This document shows, one piece after another, positions 9,901-17,770 of a stretch of DNA of 57,643 bases (the stretch's first letter is position 1; each line of letters opens with the position of its first letter). The DNA lies in contig NZ_JAVVQU010000015.1 of the NCBI RefSeq assembly GCF_036655075.1, positions 1-57,643 on the forward strand, read 5' to 3'. The stretch is from Holtiella sp036655075. Its GTDB lineage: Bacteria > Bacillota > Clostridia > Lachnospirales > Cellulosilyticaceae. The notes beneath the pieces were generated by a model that was not told where the DNA came from, searched no databases, and saw nothing but the letters and a program-made list of their open reading frames with translations. Position numbers and translations under genes: made by a program.

Positions 9901-10761
9901 AATGTAGAGGAAGCCTATACAGAGCATAAAGAAACGTTATATAGCTATTTAAACTATGTATATTCTCATGAACTTGCTACAACTATGCCTGTTAAGGTGA
10001 CGGTGTCTGATCTTAAGAAGCAAGCGATGATAGACCAGTACCAAGAAGATGTTGAACATACTTCAGTGTTAGAAAAATCAAGCCAAGCACATCTCATAGA
10101 GCATGGGGGGAACACAGAAAATAGTATACAAGCAGACAATGAGTCTGATATACTAAGTACCCAACATCTAAACCAGATCCAAGAGATGTTTGAAGAAAAG
10201 CCTATTCCAAAGTTTATGCAGCAAGAGGCTAAGATGCAAGCAACTGTAAGGGGAACGCTCATCCATAGTGTGTTTGAACAGCTAGATTTGATTCAATGTA
10301 AAACAGCAGACTCAATTAGGGCAGAGCTTACACGCTTAGTAGAGACAGGCAAGCTTCATGAAGAGGCAGTTAGCCTAGTAGACTTAGCCCAATTAGAGCA
10401 TATGGCACACTCAGACATGCTTCGTCGCATGGAGGAAAGCCGTCATATATGGAAAGAAAAAGCCTTTGTATACTTATTGCCTGCCAATGAGGTAGAAGAA
10501 CACTACAATCCAGAAGAAGAAATTTTACTTCAAGGGGTAGTGGATACGTGCTTCATTGAAGAAGATGGAATTGTTATCATTGACTATAAAACAGATTACA
10601 TTGATGAGAAAGCACTTCAAGAAGGCATTGAACGTATTAAAGGGCGTTATAGTGTACAGTTAGAGCTGTATGCAAGAGCCTTAAGCCAGATTACTGGTCT
10701 GCCAATCAAAGAGAAGTGTTTGTACCTCTATCATATTGATAGATGGGTAACTTTAAATTAA
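6871..10761 (+). CDS. addA: AddA, ATP-dependent helicase/nuclease subunit A
   Basis: A 1296-residue UvrD/Rep superfamily 1A helicase fused to a RecB-type nuclease, partner of AddB in double-strand break resection. Walker A is AAAGSGKT at residues 22-29. The Walker B/DEXQD motif IDEYQDS is at about 414-420, and the helicase motif MTIHKSKGLEFP is near 820. The C-terminal nuclease motif IIDYKTDY has its Asp at about 1238. AAAGGAGG precedes the ATG inside the end of addB. A serine/glutamate-rich insertion near residues 555-575 and another near 1070-1100 lie between conserved blocks and are probably flexible linkers. Confidence 0.95.
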   Translation: MAWTPMQQAAIDKRGATILVSAAAGSGKTAVLTERVFKRIMGNEEETGIDIDRFLIVTFTSAAAHEMKERIADKMSKAIEYLQQEDDGEQEMEKVAYLEKQLALLPKASISTIHSFCLKVIKNYFTYLEIDPNIKVGNESELQVMKLDLLEEMLEEAFEEEDNEDFLELAETYGSIRGLEPLMNLILDLYTFSKSTIFPNAWLDEMSQKLCETHEVMGASAWEQELIQELMADFKDLRQVYAEALKLTRKPDGPAAYEEALVKDLEQIEHLLEVPIEHVEELIGCIEGINFSRLSGKKQDCSDILKDRVKGYRELAKDIVKKAQTVTKLLADPYLNSKTYKAGELMKTLVKWVKNFDARFSEAKRDKGLVDYNDLEHLALKLFVTHGKDEKGSKKLAYTEVARELADFYEEIYIDEYQDSNAVQETLLGAIALAKEEGPTRFMVGDMKQSIYRFRLANPLIFADKYERFDKYQEDGAHTEICIDLSQNFRSRANILQGTNDLFKQIMSRRVGELCYDDDAELKVGNHYEEGDYEAYREQVADQVEVCLVETQDSARGEEESEEGTGEESPADLKNIEVEALMVAKQIGALLRGEANPKVVYDKEIGAYRKVEPRDIVILLRSVQDKANLFEEALLREGIDAYADVSSNFFEAMEVRIMLSLLQILDNPRQDIPLLTVLRSPMVGLDFDEILQVRKLDEEIDLYTVLCRYLELGKASVTLQEFMKLLAHYRQEAALMPLEELMARLFVETGYYGYVGMLPAGAKKKANLKLLKKYAEDFEANSGVGLFAFLQYMEKLKNSGAKIGEAKLVGESENLVQIMTIHKSKGLEFPIVFVCNTNKAFNNLDIMKNVLMHHELGLGPKYTDRDTNILYETLPFEAIKRRILSENISEEMRVLYVALTRAKEKLFITGTVKDLQKEIEKWSPFAIRNEEGILPLGLRKSPSYLNWIGMSLFAHSEFEDFRVATGIDAPYLFEGSGRWKLSTCSKDSLLSDYQTVEEKVEQREALLEHWNVEEAYTEHKETLYSYLNYVYSHELATTMPVKVTVSDLKKQAMIDQYQEDVEHTSVLEKSSQAHLIEHGGNTENSIQADNESDILSTQHLNQIQEMFEEKPIPKFMQQEAKMQATVRGTLIHSVFEQLDLIQCKTADSIRAELTRLVETGKLHEEAVSLVDLAQLEHMAHSDMLRRMEESRHIWKEKAFVYLLPANEVEEHYNPEEEILLQGVVDTCFIEEDGIVIIDYKTDYIDEKALQEGIERIKGRYSVQLELYARALSQITGLPIKEKCLYLYHIDRWVTLN

Positions 10762-10778
10762 TACGAGGGAGAATAAAG

Positions 10779-11393
10779 ATGATTAGACTAGAACGTACTG
10801 ATGTAATGAATATTGAAAATGCTATAAGAGGTGCAAGAAACCCTATGAATAGCTGGCATAGAATGGATAGTGAGTATGATGAGACAGGTCACTACATCCT
10901 TGGAGAAAACGATTTAGACCTTGGTAAAAGACTTTGTAGAGCAGGGAGCGACCACCGTAAGTTCTTACGTCAAATCTTTGTTTCTGTAGACATTACAGCA
11001 CCCCTTTACTGGTGGAAGGAGTACGACACTTACAAAGTAGGTACAACAGCTAATTCTACAAGTACTATGCACAAAATTCATAGTAAAGCTTTTGAAAGAG
11101 AAGATTTCAGTATAGATCATATGAATCCAGCAACACTTGCTACATTGGATGTGATTGTGCAACAATTAGAGACACTTCGTGTAGATTTCAATGAGACAAA
11201 AGATAAGACTGATTGGTATAGCATGATTCAACTGTTACCATCAAGTTACAACCAAATGCGTACATGCTCTATGACCTATGAGAACATTCGTAATATGTAT
11301 ACAGCACGTAAAAGTCATAAGTTAGAAGAATGGCATACTTTCTGCAGATGGGTAAAAACACTACCTTATGCAGAAGAATTTATCATATCTTAA
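10779..11393 (+). CDS. Diverged ThyX-like protein, role unknown
   Basis: A 204-residue soluble protein. The start is set at ATG 10779 because GAGGGAG lies 8 bases upstream; an in-frame codon at 10743 would overlap addA. The sequence order resembles flavin-dependent thymidylate synthase: a central QIFVSVDITAPLYWWKEYDT segment where ThyX has its strand plus the substrate helix, then a C-terminal region with an N-x-R pattern and LPY ending. The ThyX signature RHR-x7-S is absent: the equivalent stretch reads EYDTYKVGTTANSTST. So dTMP synthesis is doubtful. It follows addA by 17 bases and may share its message. Similar proteins are, as I recall, annotated as hypothetical. The fold assignment is inference. 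Confidence 0.55.
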   Translation: MIRLERTDVMNIENAIRGARNPMNSWHRMDSEYDETGHYILGENDLDLGKRLCRAGSDHRKFLRQIFVSVDITAPLYWWKEYDTYKVGTTANSTSTMHKIHSKAFEREDFSIDHMNPATLATLDVIVQQLETLRVDFNETKDKTDWYSMIQLLPSSYNQMRTCSMTYENIRNMYTARKSHKLEEWHTFCRWVKTLPYAEEFIIS

Positions 11394-11413
11394 GGGCAAA
11401 GGCGTAGAGCTAG

Positions 11414-11463
11414 AACAAAGAGGGGATTACACTCGGTAAAATAAGTGTAATCCCCTCTTTGTT
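11414..11463. terminator. Bidirectional terminator
   Basis: A perfect 20-base inverted repeat (AACAAAGAGGGGATTACACT and its complement) around a 10-base loop, placed between converging genes. A-rich and T-rich flanks let it work for both the addA-side and the htpG-side transcripts. Confidence 0.85.
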
Positions 11464-11534
11464 ATGAATTTTTCATTGTAAATGCTCACTTTGAAGTTTG
11501 AAATATACAGTTAGTATTTACAAATCATAGGAGG

Positions 11535-11786
11535 TTATGCGTGTGTGGTCATTGTATTATTTTTTAAAGCATGACGTTCGGCTGCTAGATTTTGAATAAG
11601 TACTTCAAAAGTCCAATGGATAGAAGTATCAGTAACTGTAGCCATAAGTGGTCTTGGAAGACGGAATTTTTTTAGACCTTCAATAAAAGCATTTGTTCTA
11701 TTAGAAGGGACATGATTGAATACGATTGTCTTATTCATAGGGATGTCAATAGATGCAGTAGCTTGCAAAGGATTATCTTCTAACAA
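11535..11786 (-). CDS. DUF3783 family protein
   Basis: An 83-residue protein using a TTG start at 11786, with AAGGTGGTGG just upstream and an in-frame stop before it, so no longer form is possible. The C-terminal part (RPLMATVTDTSIHWTFEVLI followed by a charged AAERHAL segment) matches the DUF3783 pattern of an 'A-V-T-x(4)-W-T' motif and a glutamate-rich helix. The function is unknown. It follows htpG by 26 bases and is probably its operon partner. Length is at the short end for the family. Confidence 0.6.
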   Translation of the reverse strand: MLEDNPLQATASIDIPMNKTIVFNHVPSNRTNAFIEGLKKFRLPRPLMATVTDTSIHWTFEVLIQNLAAERHALKNNTMTTHA

Positions 11787-11812
11787 GTCAAATCCACCAC
11801 CTTATTTTTAAA

Positions 11813-13675
11813 TTATTTGTTTAAAAGTGTCATTAAGAGTTCGTTGTTACGTTGTAAGAATGCTTGCATAGCTTCAGCGCTTAAAGTTTGATTAGAAATA
11901 AGTGCTAGGTCATAGAGGTGATGACATACTAAGTCTTGGGTATGTGCATCTAAGTCCTTTTGGGCAAGTGTGGTGATGAGTGGATGGTTTTCATTAAGCA
12001 CTAGAGTTGCCTCATTTGCTGGTAAGTTTGCTGTATCCATACCATAGAGTTTCATCATTTCTTGCATACGACGGCTTTCCTCTGAGATAAGAAGCATAGA
12101 AGGTACAGAAGTACTTTTAAGACTTTCAAGTTTTACTTTAAGTTTATCTTGGTTTAAGATATCGCCAAAGAGCTTGCCAAGTTTTTCTTCTTGAGCAGTA
12201 TCAATAGCTACACCATCTTGTTTAAGGGCAGAAGAGATATCTGCATCAATACGCATAAAATGAACATCTTTATTTTTCATTTCTGCATGAGAGATGAAAG
12301 AAGAATCGATAGGATGATTCAAGTAAACAGCTGAGAGACCATTTTCTTTAAACATACTTACATATTGTGATTGTTTTTCTTTGTCTGATACATAGAAGAC
12401 TTTGTTCTCGTTAGTATCCTTAACTTTTTCAAGATAATCTTTCAGTGTGATATAGGTATCTTCTGTTGTTTTGTAGAGAATGTAGTCATTCATTTTATCA
12501 GCAAATTTTTCTTCTCTTAAGCAGCCGTATTTGATGAATGGAGAGATAGAATCCCAACATGATTCATAGTGCTCAATTTCTTTTTTGTAAAGAGAGATCA
12601 GTTTGTCTGCCACTTTTTTCGTGATATAGTCAGAAATTTTCTTAACGAAGCCATCATTTTGAAGGAAGCTACGAGATACGTTAAGTGGAATATCTGGACA
12701 GTCAATAATCCCTTTAAGAAGAAGTAGGAACTCAGGAATGACCTCTTTAATATTATCTGCAACAAAGACTTGATTATTATAAAGTTTAATTTTACCTTCT
12801 ACCATTTCATATTCATTATGCAGTTTTGGGAAGTATAAAATACCTTTTAAGTTAAATGGATAGTCCATATCTAAATGAATCCAGAAGAGTGGTTCGTTAT
12901 AGTCCATAAAGGTTTTGCTATAGAAAGCTTTATACGCTTCATCAGTACATTCAGAAGGCTTTTTGGTGTAAAGTGGAACAGGATCGTTCACTGGTTTTGG
13001 TTCTACAACTTCTGGTGTCTCACCTTCTTTTGTAGGTTCTTCTTCTTTGTTTGCATCAATCACATAGATAGGTACAGGCATGAAGTTACAATACTTTTCA
13101 ATGGTAGAAGAAAGGGTGTGATAGTTGAGGAAATCTTTACTTTCTTCATTTACATGTAAAATAATATCTGTACCACGTGCCAAACGTGTGCCTTGTGTTA
13201 AATCATAGGTTGTACCACCATCACAAGTCCAGTGAACAGCTTTGCTACCCGTATAAGAACATGTATCAATATCTACAGTGTCGGCAATCATAAAGCTTGA
13301 GTAGAAACCTAGACCAAAGTGACCGATGATTTGATCTTTGTCCATTTTATCTTGGTATTTGTTGAGAAAGTCTTCAGCACCAGAAAAAGCAATTTGTGTA
13401 ATATACTTTTCAACTTCCTCTTCTGTCATCCCAATACCATTATCAGATACTGTAATAGTACCTGCTTTTTCATCAACGATGACTTTTACTTCAAAAGGCA
13501 CATTAAGCGTGTCTTTTATTTCGCCCATATCACAAAGCTTTTTGAACTTTAAAATAGCATCACAGGCGTTGGAGATTATTTCACGCACAAAAATATCGTG
13601 ATCTGAATAAAGCCATTTTTTAATAATAGGGAAGATATTCTCGCTATGGATAGATAAGTTTCCTTGCTTAGACAT
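11813..13675 (-). CDS. htpG: Chaperone protein HtpG (Hsp90)
   Basis: A 620-residue bacterial Hsp90, a cytosolic ATP-dependent dimeric chaperone. N-terminal GHKL ATPase motifs are visible: SNACDAI near residue 35 (ATP/magnesium Asn), DNGIGM near 78, and GHFGLGFYS near 118. The middle domain (LYFPKLHNEYEM, NVSRSFLQND) and a C-terminal dimerisation domain follow. An Asp/Glu/Pro-rich insertion near residues 205-235 replaces the linker. AGGAGG stands 8 bases before the ATG. A plausible vegetative promoter lies at 13736-13765; I see no CIRCE inverted repeat upstream. Confidence 0.95.
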   Translation of the reverse strand: MSKQGNLSIHSENIFPIIKKWLYSDHDIFVREIISNACDAILKFKKLCDMGEIKDTLNVPFEVKVIVDEKAGTITVSDNGIGMTEEEVEKYITQIAFSGAEDFLNKYQDKMDKDQIIGHFGLGFYSSFMIADTVDIDTCSYTGSKAVHWTCDGGTTYDLTQGTRLARGTDIILHVNEESKDFLNYHTLSSTIEKYCNFMPVPIYVIDANKEEEPTKEGETPEVVEPKPVNDPVPLYTKKPSECTDEAYKAFYSKTFMDYNEPLFWIHLDMDYPFNLKGILYFPKLHNEYEMVEGKIKLYNNQVFVADNIKEVIPEFLLLLKGIIDCPDIPLNVSRSFLQNDGFVKKISDYITKKVADKLISLYKKEIEHYESCWDSISPFIKYGCLREEKFADKMNDYILYKTTEDTYITLKDYLEKVKDTNENKVFYVSDKEKQSQYVSMFKENGLSAVYLNHPIDSSFISHAEMKNKDVHFMRIDADISSALKQDGVAIDTAQEEKLGKLFGDILNQDKLKVKLESLKSTSVPSMLLISEESRRMQEMMKLYGMDTANLPANEATLVLNENHPLITTLAQKDLDAHTQDLVCHHLYDLALISNQTLSAEAMQAFLQRNNELLMTLLNK

Positions 13676-13735
13676 AAATAAAACCTCCTAAAGATAAATT
13701 TGGTTGAGTAATTATATAATTCCTTAAACATATCT

Positions 13736-13765
13736 ATAATACTATTAACAAAAATTGATTGTCAA
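13736..13765 (-). promoter_or_regulatory. Putative sigma-A promoter for htpG
   Basis: On the reverse strand TTGACA, an 18-base spacer, then TATTAT, about 60 bases before the htpG start. No TTAGCACTC-type CIRCE repeat is present nearby. Confidence 0.5.
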
Positions 13766-13826
13766 CTACCTATAGGCAGATAATTGAAACTAGAATAACA
13801 CTTATATTTAAAATTGGAAATAAACA

Positions 13827-13857
13827 TGAAGAACTACCAAATATTACTGTAATAATA
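13827..13857 (+). promoter_or_regulatory. Candidate sigma-G promoter for the 13948 SASP gene
   Basis: TGAAGAA, a 17-base spacer, then AATAATA. Each hexamer-like element is one base from a forespore sigma-G consensus (TGAATAA / CATAATA), upstream of a spore protein gene. AT-richness makes chance matches possible. Confidence 0.4.
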
Positions 13858-13947
13858 GAAAGCATCTTGGGGTAAATTATGACTATAACCGGCAGCAAAA
13901 AAGCTGGTTAACAAAATCCAATCAACATTTTCAAGGAGGCAACTCAA

Positions 13948-14118
13948 ATGAAAAACCAAGCATTAGACGCAATGAAACAAGAAGTAGCTTCAGAACTCGG
14001 TGTGCCATTAAAACAAGGTTACAACGGAGACATTACAGCTAAACAAGCTGGTTCTGTTGGTGGAGAAATGGTAAAACGTATGATCGCAGCTCAAGAAGCT
14101 CAAATGGGTGGAAAATAA
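13948..14118 (+). CDS. Small acid-soluble spore protein, alpha/beta type
   Basis: A 56-residue DNA-binding spore protein with AAGGAGG 10 bases before the ATG. It coats forespore DNA in A-like form and protects it from UV and heat; it is degraded at germination by the GPR protease. Diagnostic parts are the N-terminal helix MKQEVASELGVPL, which contains the GPR cleavage region after the glutamate, the linker GYNGDITAKQAGSVGGEMVK, and the second helix RMIAAQEAQM. It is slightly shorter than typical 60-70 residue members, mainly at the N-terminus. It is monocistronic with its own terminator. Confidence 0.9.
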   Translation: MKNQALDAMKQEVASELGVPLKQGYNGDITAKQAGSVGGEMVKRMIAAQEAQMGGK

Positions 14119-14195
14119 CTCAAAACAACTAAATAACGCGGTATCTTAAAGACTTGTGTAGTATCACGAAACATAAGCATAGGATATAGGTAAAT

Positions 14196-14229
14196 AAAAA
14201 GGAGTATTCCACTTGGATTACTCCTTTTT
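14196..14229. terminator. Bidirectional terminator between convergent genes
   Basis: AAAAAGGAGTA pairs with TACTCCTTTTT with an inner TCC/GGA pairing. It sits between the rightward SASP gene and the leftward gene ending at 14218. Confidence 0.8.
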
Positions 14230-14400
14230 ATTGTTTGCATTTTTACTCGTATAAATAAGGCCACCAATGCATAATAGCATAGCACCTATTGAGAGTAAGG
14301 TAATGACCGTATGATGTAAGATGAAAATAGCGACTAGAAGCTGAATAGCGGTCATTAAAAATAGGAGTAGAAAACTCGTTTTCAATTTGCTGTAATCCAT
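14218..14400 (-). CDS. Small two-helix membrane protein, unknown
   Basis: Sixty residues with AAAGGGGC before the ATG. Two hydrophobic helices (about residues 8-28 and 32-50) are separated by a short turn, with a lysine/asparagine-rich tail (TSKNANNKKE). No family recognised. It lies just after the DUF5721 gene (gap of 11 bases), so it belongs to the leftward truA unit. Confidence 0.6.
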   Translation of the reverse strand: MDYSKLKTSFLLLFLMTAIQLLVAIFILHHTVITLLSIGAMLLCIGGLIYTSKNANNKKE

Positions 14401-14411
14401 GATAAGCCCCT

Positions 14412-14828
14412 TTATAAAAAATCATACTTAAAAAGAAAGTTTTTAATCTTAGTATCCCAAATAGTCTCGGGAGACTTGTCTAGTGTGAAAGTCTTATAGG
14501 CAATTCCAGTACTGACGGTAATTTCAGAAGCCTTAAAAGTAATGTTAATAAAGCAAGTATCAACGAGGTCAGAGATTGCTTCGGTTTTTTGCTTATTTGT
14601 ACTTAGAATGATTTTAAAGTAAGAAGGTGACTTGCTTCCAATAATAATTTGATAGATGTAAGGACGTATTTCACCCCAGGTTAAATAATCACTCAAGTCT
14701 TCTCTCTCATCGGAGTTGTAAAACTCCATATTTCTATGTCCATCTAAAATAGATTTGAAGGCTGTGTGCAAAATGGCTTCACGTATGAGGAAACTATCAA
14801 ATAGATCAGACTTAATTAATTTGTTCAT
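14412..14828 (-). CDS. DUF5721 family protein
   Basis: A protein of 138 residues from the first ATG, or 150 if translation begins at an upstream non-standard codon (see findings). Segments such as FDSFLIREAILHTAFKSILD followed by DGH, a Trp-containing helix, and IYQIIIGSKSPSYFKIIL match the DUF5721 family common in Lachnospiraceae; its function is unknown. The family normally has about a dozen residues before the 'F-M-x-K-L' segment, and these are encoded here in frame upstream of the ATG, behind a GGGAGGGG ribosome binding site. It lies between truA and a small membrane gene. Confidence 0.7.
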   Translation of the reverse strand: MNKLIKSDLFDSFLIREAILHTAFKSILDGHRNMEFYNSDEREDLSDYLTWGEIRPYIYQIIIGSKSPSYFKIILSTNKQKTEAISDLVDTCFINITFKASEITVSTGIAYKTFTLDKSPETIWDTKIKNFLFKYDFL

Positions 14829-14904
14829 AAATTCTTTGTTGTGAGTAATGGTATAAGCTTCTATAAAAACCCCTCCCTATCGTCATTAATAAAAGTCATT
14901 ACTC

Positions 14905-15645
14905 TTAGTAAAGCACTTCTTCTAAAAAAAGTCCATGGCTAGGTGAAGTTGGACCAGCTAAAGCGCGAGATTTACCTTCTAAGATGCCTATAACATCACT
15001 AGGTTGTATATGTCCTAGGCCTACCTCTAATAAAGTCCCCGTTAGAATACGTACCATATGCTGTAAGAAGCCGTTGCCATGATAGTAGATGACAAGACCA
15101 CATGGAGCCGATTCAATAGTAATACTATGAATATGTTTAATGGTACTTTTTTTCTTGTTCTTCATAGAAGTGAAACTCTTGAAGTCATGAGTGCCTAGTA
15201 AGTGATGGGCAGCTGCCTCCATTTTAGCAATATCTAGCGTTTCAGGTATGTGATAACTATAACGAGTGAAAAAAGGATTTGCAGAAAAGTTGGTATCAAT
15301 ATAGTAAGCGTAGCGTTTAGTAAGACAATTGTAACGTGCATGAAAACGCTCCGAAGCCTCTTTAAGTTGAATAACCGCAATGTCTTGAGGGAGATAGTCA
15401 CGTAGGTATGCTAGAATTTCATCACAGCTTTTTGAAGTGGTTGTATGGAAGTTAGCAACTTGCATACGTGCATGAACACCTGCATCTGTACGTCCAGAAG
15501 CAATAACTTGAACAGGCTCATCAAAAAGTTGTGAAAGGACATTTTCAAGTTTGCCTTGAATTGTTTTAAGCGGTTGGGTGGTCTGAACTTGCCAACCGAG
15601 ATATTTAGTGCCGTCATAAGCTAGGAACATTTTATAATTATACAT
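14905..15645 (-). CDS. truA: tRNA pseudouridine(38-40) synthase TruA
   Basis: A 246-residue enzyme that isomerises uridines 38, 39 and 40 in the anticodon arm of many tRNAs. The catalytic aspartate is Asp54 in SGRTDAGVHA, and the family features LAYDGTKYLGWQ (N-terminus) and FLQHMVRILTGTL (C-terminal domain) are present. Length is typical. AAAGGAGT precedes the ATG. It leads a leftward unit with the DUF5721 gene. Confidence 0.95.
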   Translation of the reverse strand: MYNYKMFLAYDGTKYLGWQVQTTQPLKTIQGKLENVLSQLFDEPVQVIASGRTDAGVHARMQVANFHTTTSKSCDEILAYLRDYLPQDIAVIQLKEASERFHARYNCLTKRYAYYIDTNFSANPFFTRYSYHIPETLDIAKMEAAAHHLLGTHDFKSFTSMKNKKKSTIKHIHSITIESAPCGLVIYYHGNGFLQHMVRILTGTLLEVGLGHIQPSDVIGILEGKSRALAGPTSPSHGLFLEEVLY

Positions 15646-15854
15646 AATAAACTCCTTTGAGGATTTCTAGTTTAAGTTTTAACTAACCTTATAAATCTTA
15701 TACAGTATAACATAAGAATGATAAGAGCTAAAATAACTTTACAGAGGTAGAGTGTGAGAAGAGAAGATAAAAATATAAGCAATATTTGATTGAATATTTA
15801 ATAAATGTTTAAAATATGTTAAAATATAATAGACATTAAAAGGGGAGAAAAGAG

Positions 15855-17756
15855 ATGAATCTATCGAAATATAAGATAAATGTTAGAACTTCTATTAAAA
15901 CAAAATGGACAGTGTTTGTCTTAATACTTGTCTTATATCCAATGATTTTAATCGGATATGTAGGTTATAAAAACTATGAAGAAGTTATTACAAAACACTT
16001 TATAAATTCTGTACAAAAAGACGTGGTCATAACATCTGAGTGGTTCGAAGAAAAGTTAAAAGACTTAGAAAAGTTTATAACAGATACTCAGTATGATAAG
16101 GCGGTTTATGAGTTTACACAGTATTATTATGGACGGCTTAAAATGATGGAAATAGATACAGATAATCATAGCCCGGAAAACATTGAAGAAATAGATAAAA
16201 TGTTGATGAATGACTATCATATGAAAGAAGAAAAAGTCGGAAAATATTTGCGGTCACTTGTGCTTTCTAGACAAGATGTTGTCCTAGCAGCATATCAATT
16301 TAAAGAGCAAAAACAATTTAGCTATATGGAGCTTAGGGATGAACTCAGAGATCGATCTAAAGCTAACTTAGAAAGAGAACAATTTAATAGCCTAGATGTT
16401 TTTAACAAAATCAAGGAAAAGTTAGAGGAGAAGGGGCTGAGTAAGACTTATTACATAGATGAATTAAATAATATTTATTTAGCTCAAAAGATTTTTTATA
16501 GAGATACCTATCAACATTCAGGTACAATTGTTATTCAATTAGATAAAGAGCAGTTGATGAATAAGTATGAACAATTACTTGAGGGGGCAAAAGAGGCAAT
16601 CTATGTACAGGCTAATGGAATGGCAGAACTAGTAGGTGTCGGAAACTTGAATGATAAAAAGAAGTATAAACTCAATGAGTTTATGGAGATGAGTCTAGAA
16701 CGAGATATTGTTTATAAGGAAGAAAATAAAAAAGAGGCGATTGTTTATCATATGTTTTCAACGCAAAATCTCTCAGTAGCTACAGCTGTCTATATTTCGA
16801 CGGATATACTATTACAAGAGATTAGAGAGCTATCTCGCTTTATATTTATGTTATGTATTAGTACGCTCCCTATTTTCTTATTGCTAGCGAATAAGCTTTA
16901 TAAGGAATTGATTTACCCAGTATACTTACTCAGTGACAAGATGCAGCAGATTGAGAATGGAGAAATGGGTGTTCAGATTAAAGGAGATTATCAAGATGAA
17001 ATAGGCCATGTTTATGCTGCTTTTAATAAGATGAGCAAACAAATTCAGTATTTGGTTAACTGTGTTTATAGAGAGAAGCTTATTTTAAAAAGTTCAGAGC
17101 TTAAATCATTACAGGCTCAAATCAATCCACACTTCTTATATAATACGTTAGAAATGATTAACTGGAAGGCACGTATAAGTGGAGATGAAGATATTGTACA
17201 AATGATAGAAGCGCTGTCAGGAATTATGGAAGTGAATATTGATAGGAGAGATAGCCATTATTTGACGCTTAAAGAAGAAATAGAGTATATGAGAAACTAT
17301 ACTTTTCTTATTCAAAAGAGGTTTGGTGAAAGAATACAGTTTGAAATCAGCGTAGAAGAAGTGTTGCTAGAGTCTAGTATTCCACGTCTTATACTACAAC
17401 CTTTAGTAGAAAATGCTATTAGTCATGGGATTGAACCAGTAGGGGAAGGAAAGATTTGTATTAAAGTAATAGTAAAGGAAGAGGATCTTGTTATTCTCAT
17501 TCAAGATACAGGTGCGGGTATAGAGTTAAGTCGATTGGAGTACTTGCAACATGAGCTGAACAACTCACAAAAAGTCTTTATAGAAAATGAAACAGAAGAA
17601 AAGGGGAAAGGTAGGAGTCATATAGGGATTATTAATGTACAAAAGAGGCTTAAGCTTATGTATGGAGAAGACTACGGAATGAGCATTGAAAGCGAGCAAG
17701 GTAAGGGGACCAAAATTATTATGAGGTTGCCAAAAACAACAGAGGAAGCACTTTAA
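15855..17756 (+). CDS. YesM/LytS-type sensor histidine kinase
   Basis: A 633-residue membrane sensor kinase. One transmembrane helix is at about residues 19-39, followed by a roughly 285-residue extracellular sensor domain, a second helix at about 327-346 and a HAMP linker. The His_kinase (PF06580-type) domain has phospho-acceptor His426 in the INPHFLYNT motif. ATP-binding boxes follow: PLVENAISHG (N box), DTGAG (G1 box) and a late GKGTKI segment. Such kinases pair with AraC-type regulators and usually sense sugars or their binding proteins. The response regulator follows after 14 bases, and two sugar permeases lie downstream, suggesting control of that uptake system. Confidence 0.9.
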   Translation: MNLSKYKINVRTSIKTKWTVFVLILVLYPMILIGYVGYKNYEEVITKHFINSVQKDVVITSEWFEEKLKDLEKFITDTQYDKAVYEFTQYYYGRLKMMEIDTDNHSPENIEEIDKMLMNDYHMKEEKVGKYLRSLVLSRQDVVLAAYQFKEQKQFSYMELRDELRDRSKANLEREQFNSLDVFNKIKEKLEEKGLSKTYYIDELNNIYLAQKIFYRDTYQHSGTIVIQLDKEQLMNKYEQLLEGAKEAIYVQANGMAELVGVGNLNDKKKYKLNEFMEMSLERDIVYKEENKKEAIVYHMFSTQNLSVATAVYISTDILLQEIRELSRFIFMLCISTLPIFLLLANKLYKELIYPVYLLSDKMQQIENGEMGVQIKGDYQDEIGHVYAAFNKMSKQIQYLVNCVYREKLILKSSELKSLQAQINPHFLYNTLEMINWKARISGDEDIVQMIEALSGIMEVNIDRRDSHYLTLKEEIEYMRNYTFLIQKRFGERIQFEISVEEVLLESSIPRLILQPLVENAISHGIEPVGEGKICIKVIVKEEDLVILIQDTGAGIELSRLEYLQHELNNSQKVFIENETEEKGKGRSHIGIINVQKRLKLMYGEDYGMSIESEQGKGTKIIMRLPKTTEEAL

Positions 17757-17770
17757 AGGGGGAAATAGAG

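Noticed and set aside
12875..13601. Rightward frames opposite htpG
   Set aside because: Antisense shadows of a well-conserved gene; composition is phenylalanine/serine-rich and no ribosome binding sites are present.
13676..13947. CIRCE or HrcA operator for htpG
   Set aside because: No TTAGCACTC-N9-GAGTGCTAA type repeat found; only an ordinary promoter is visible.
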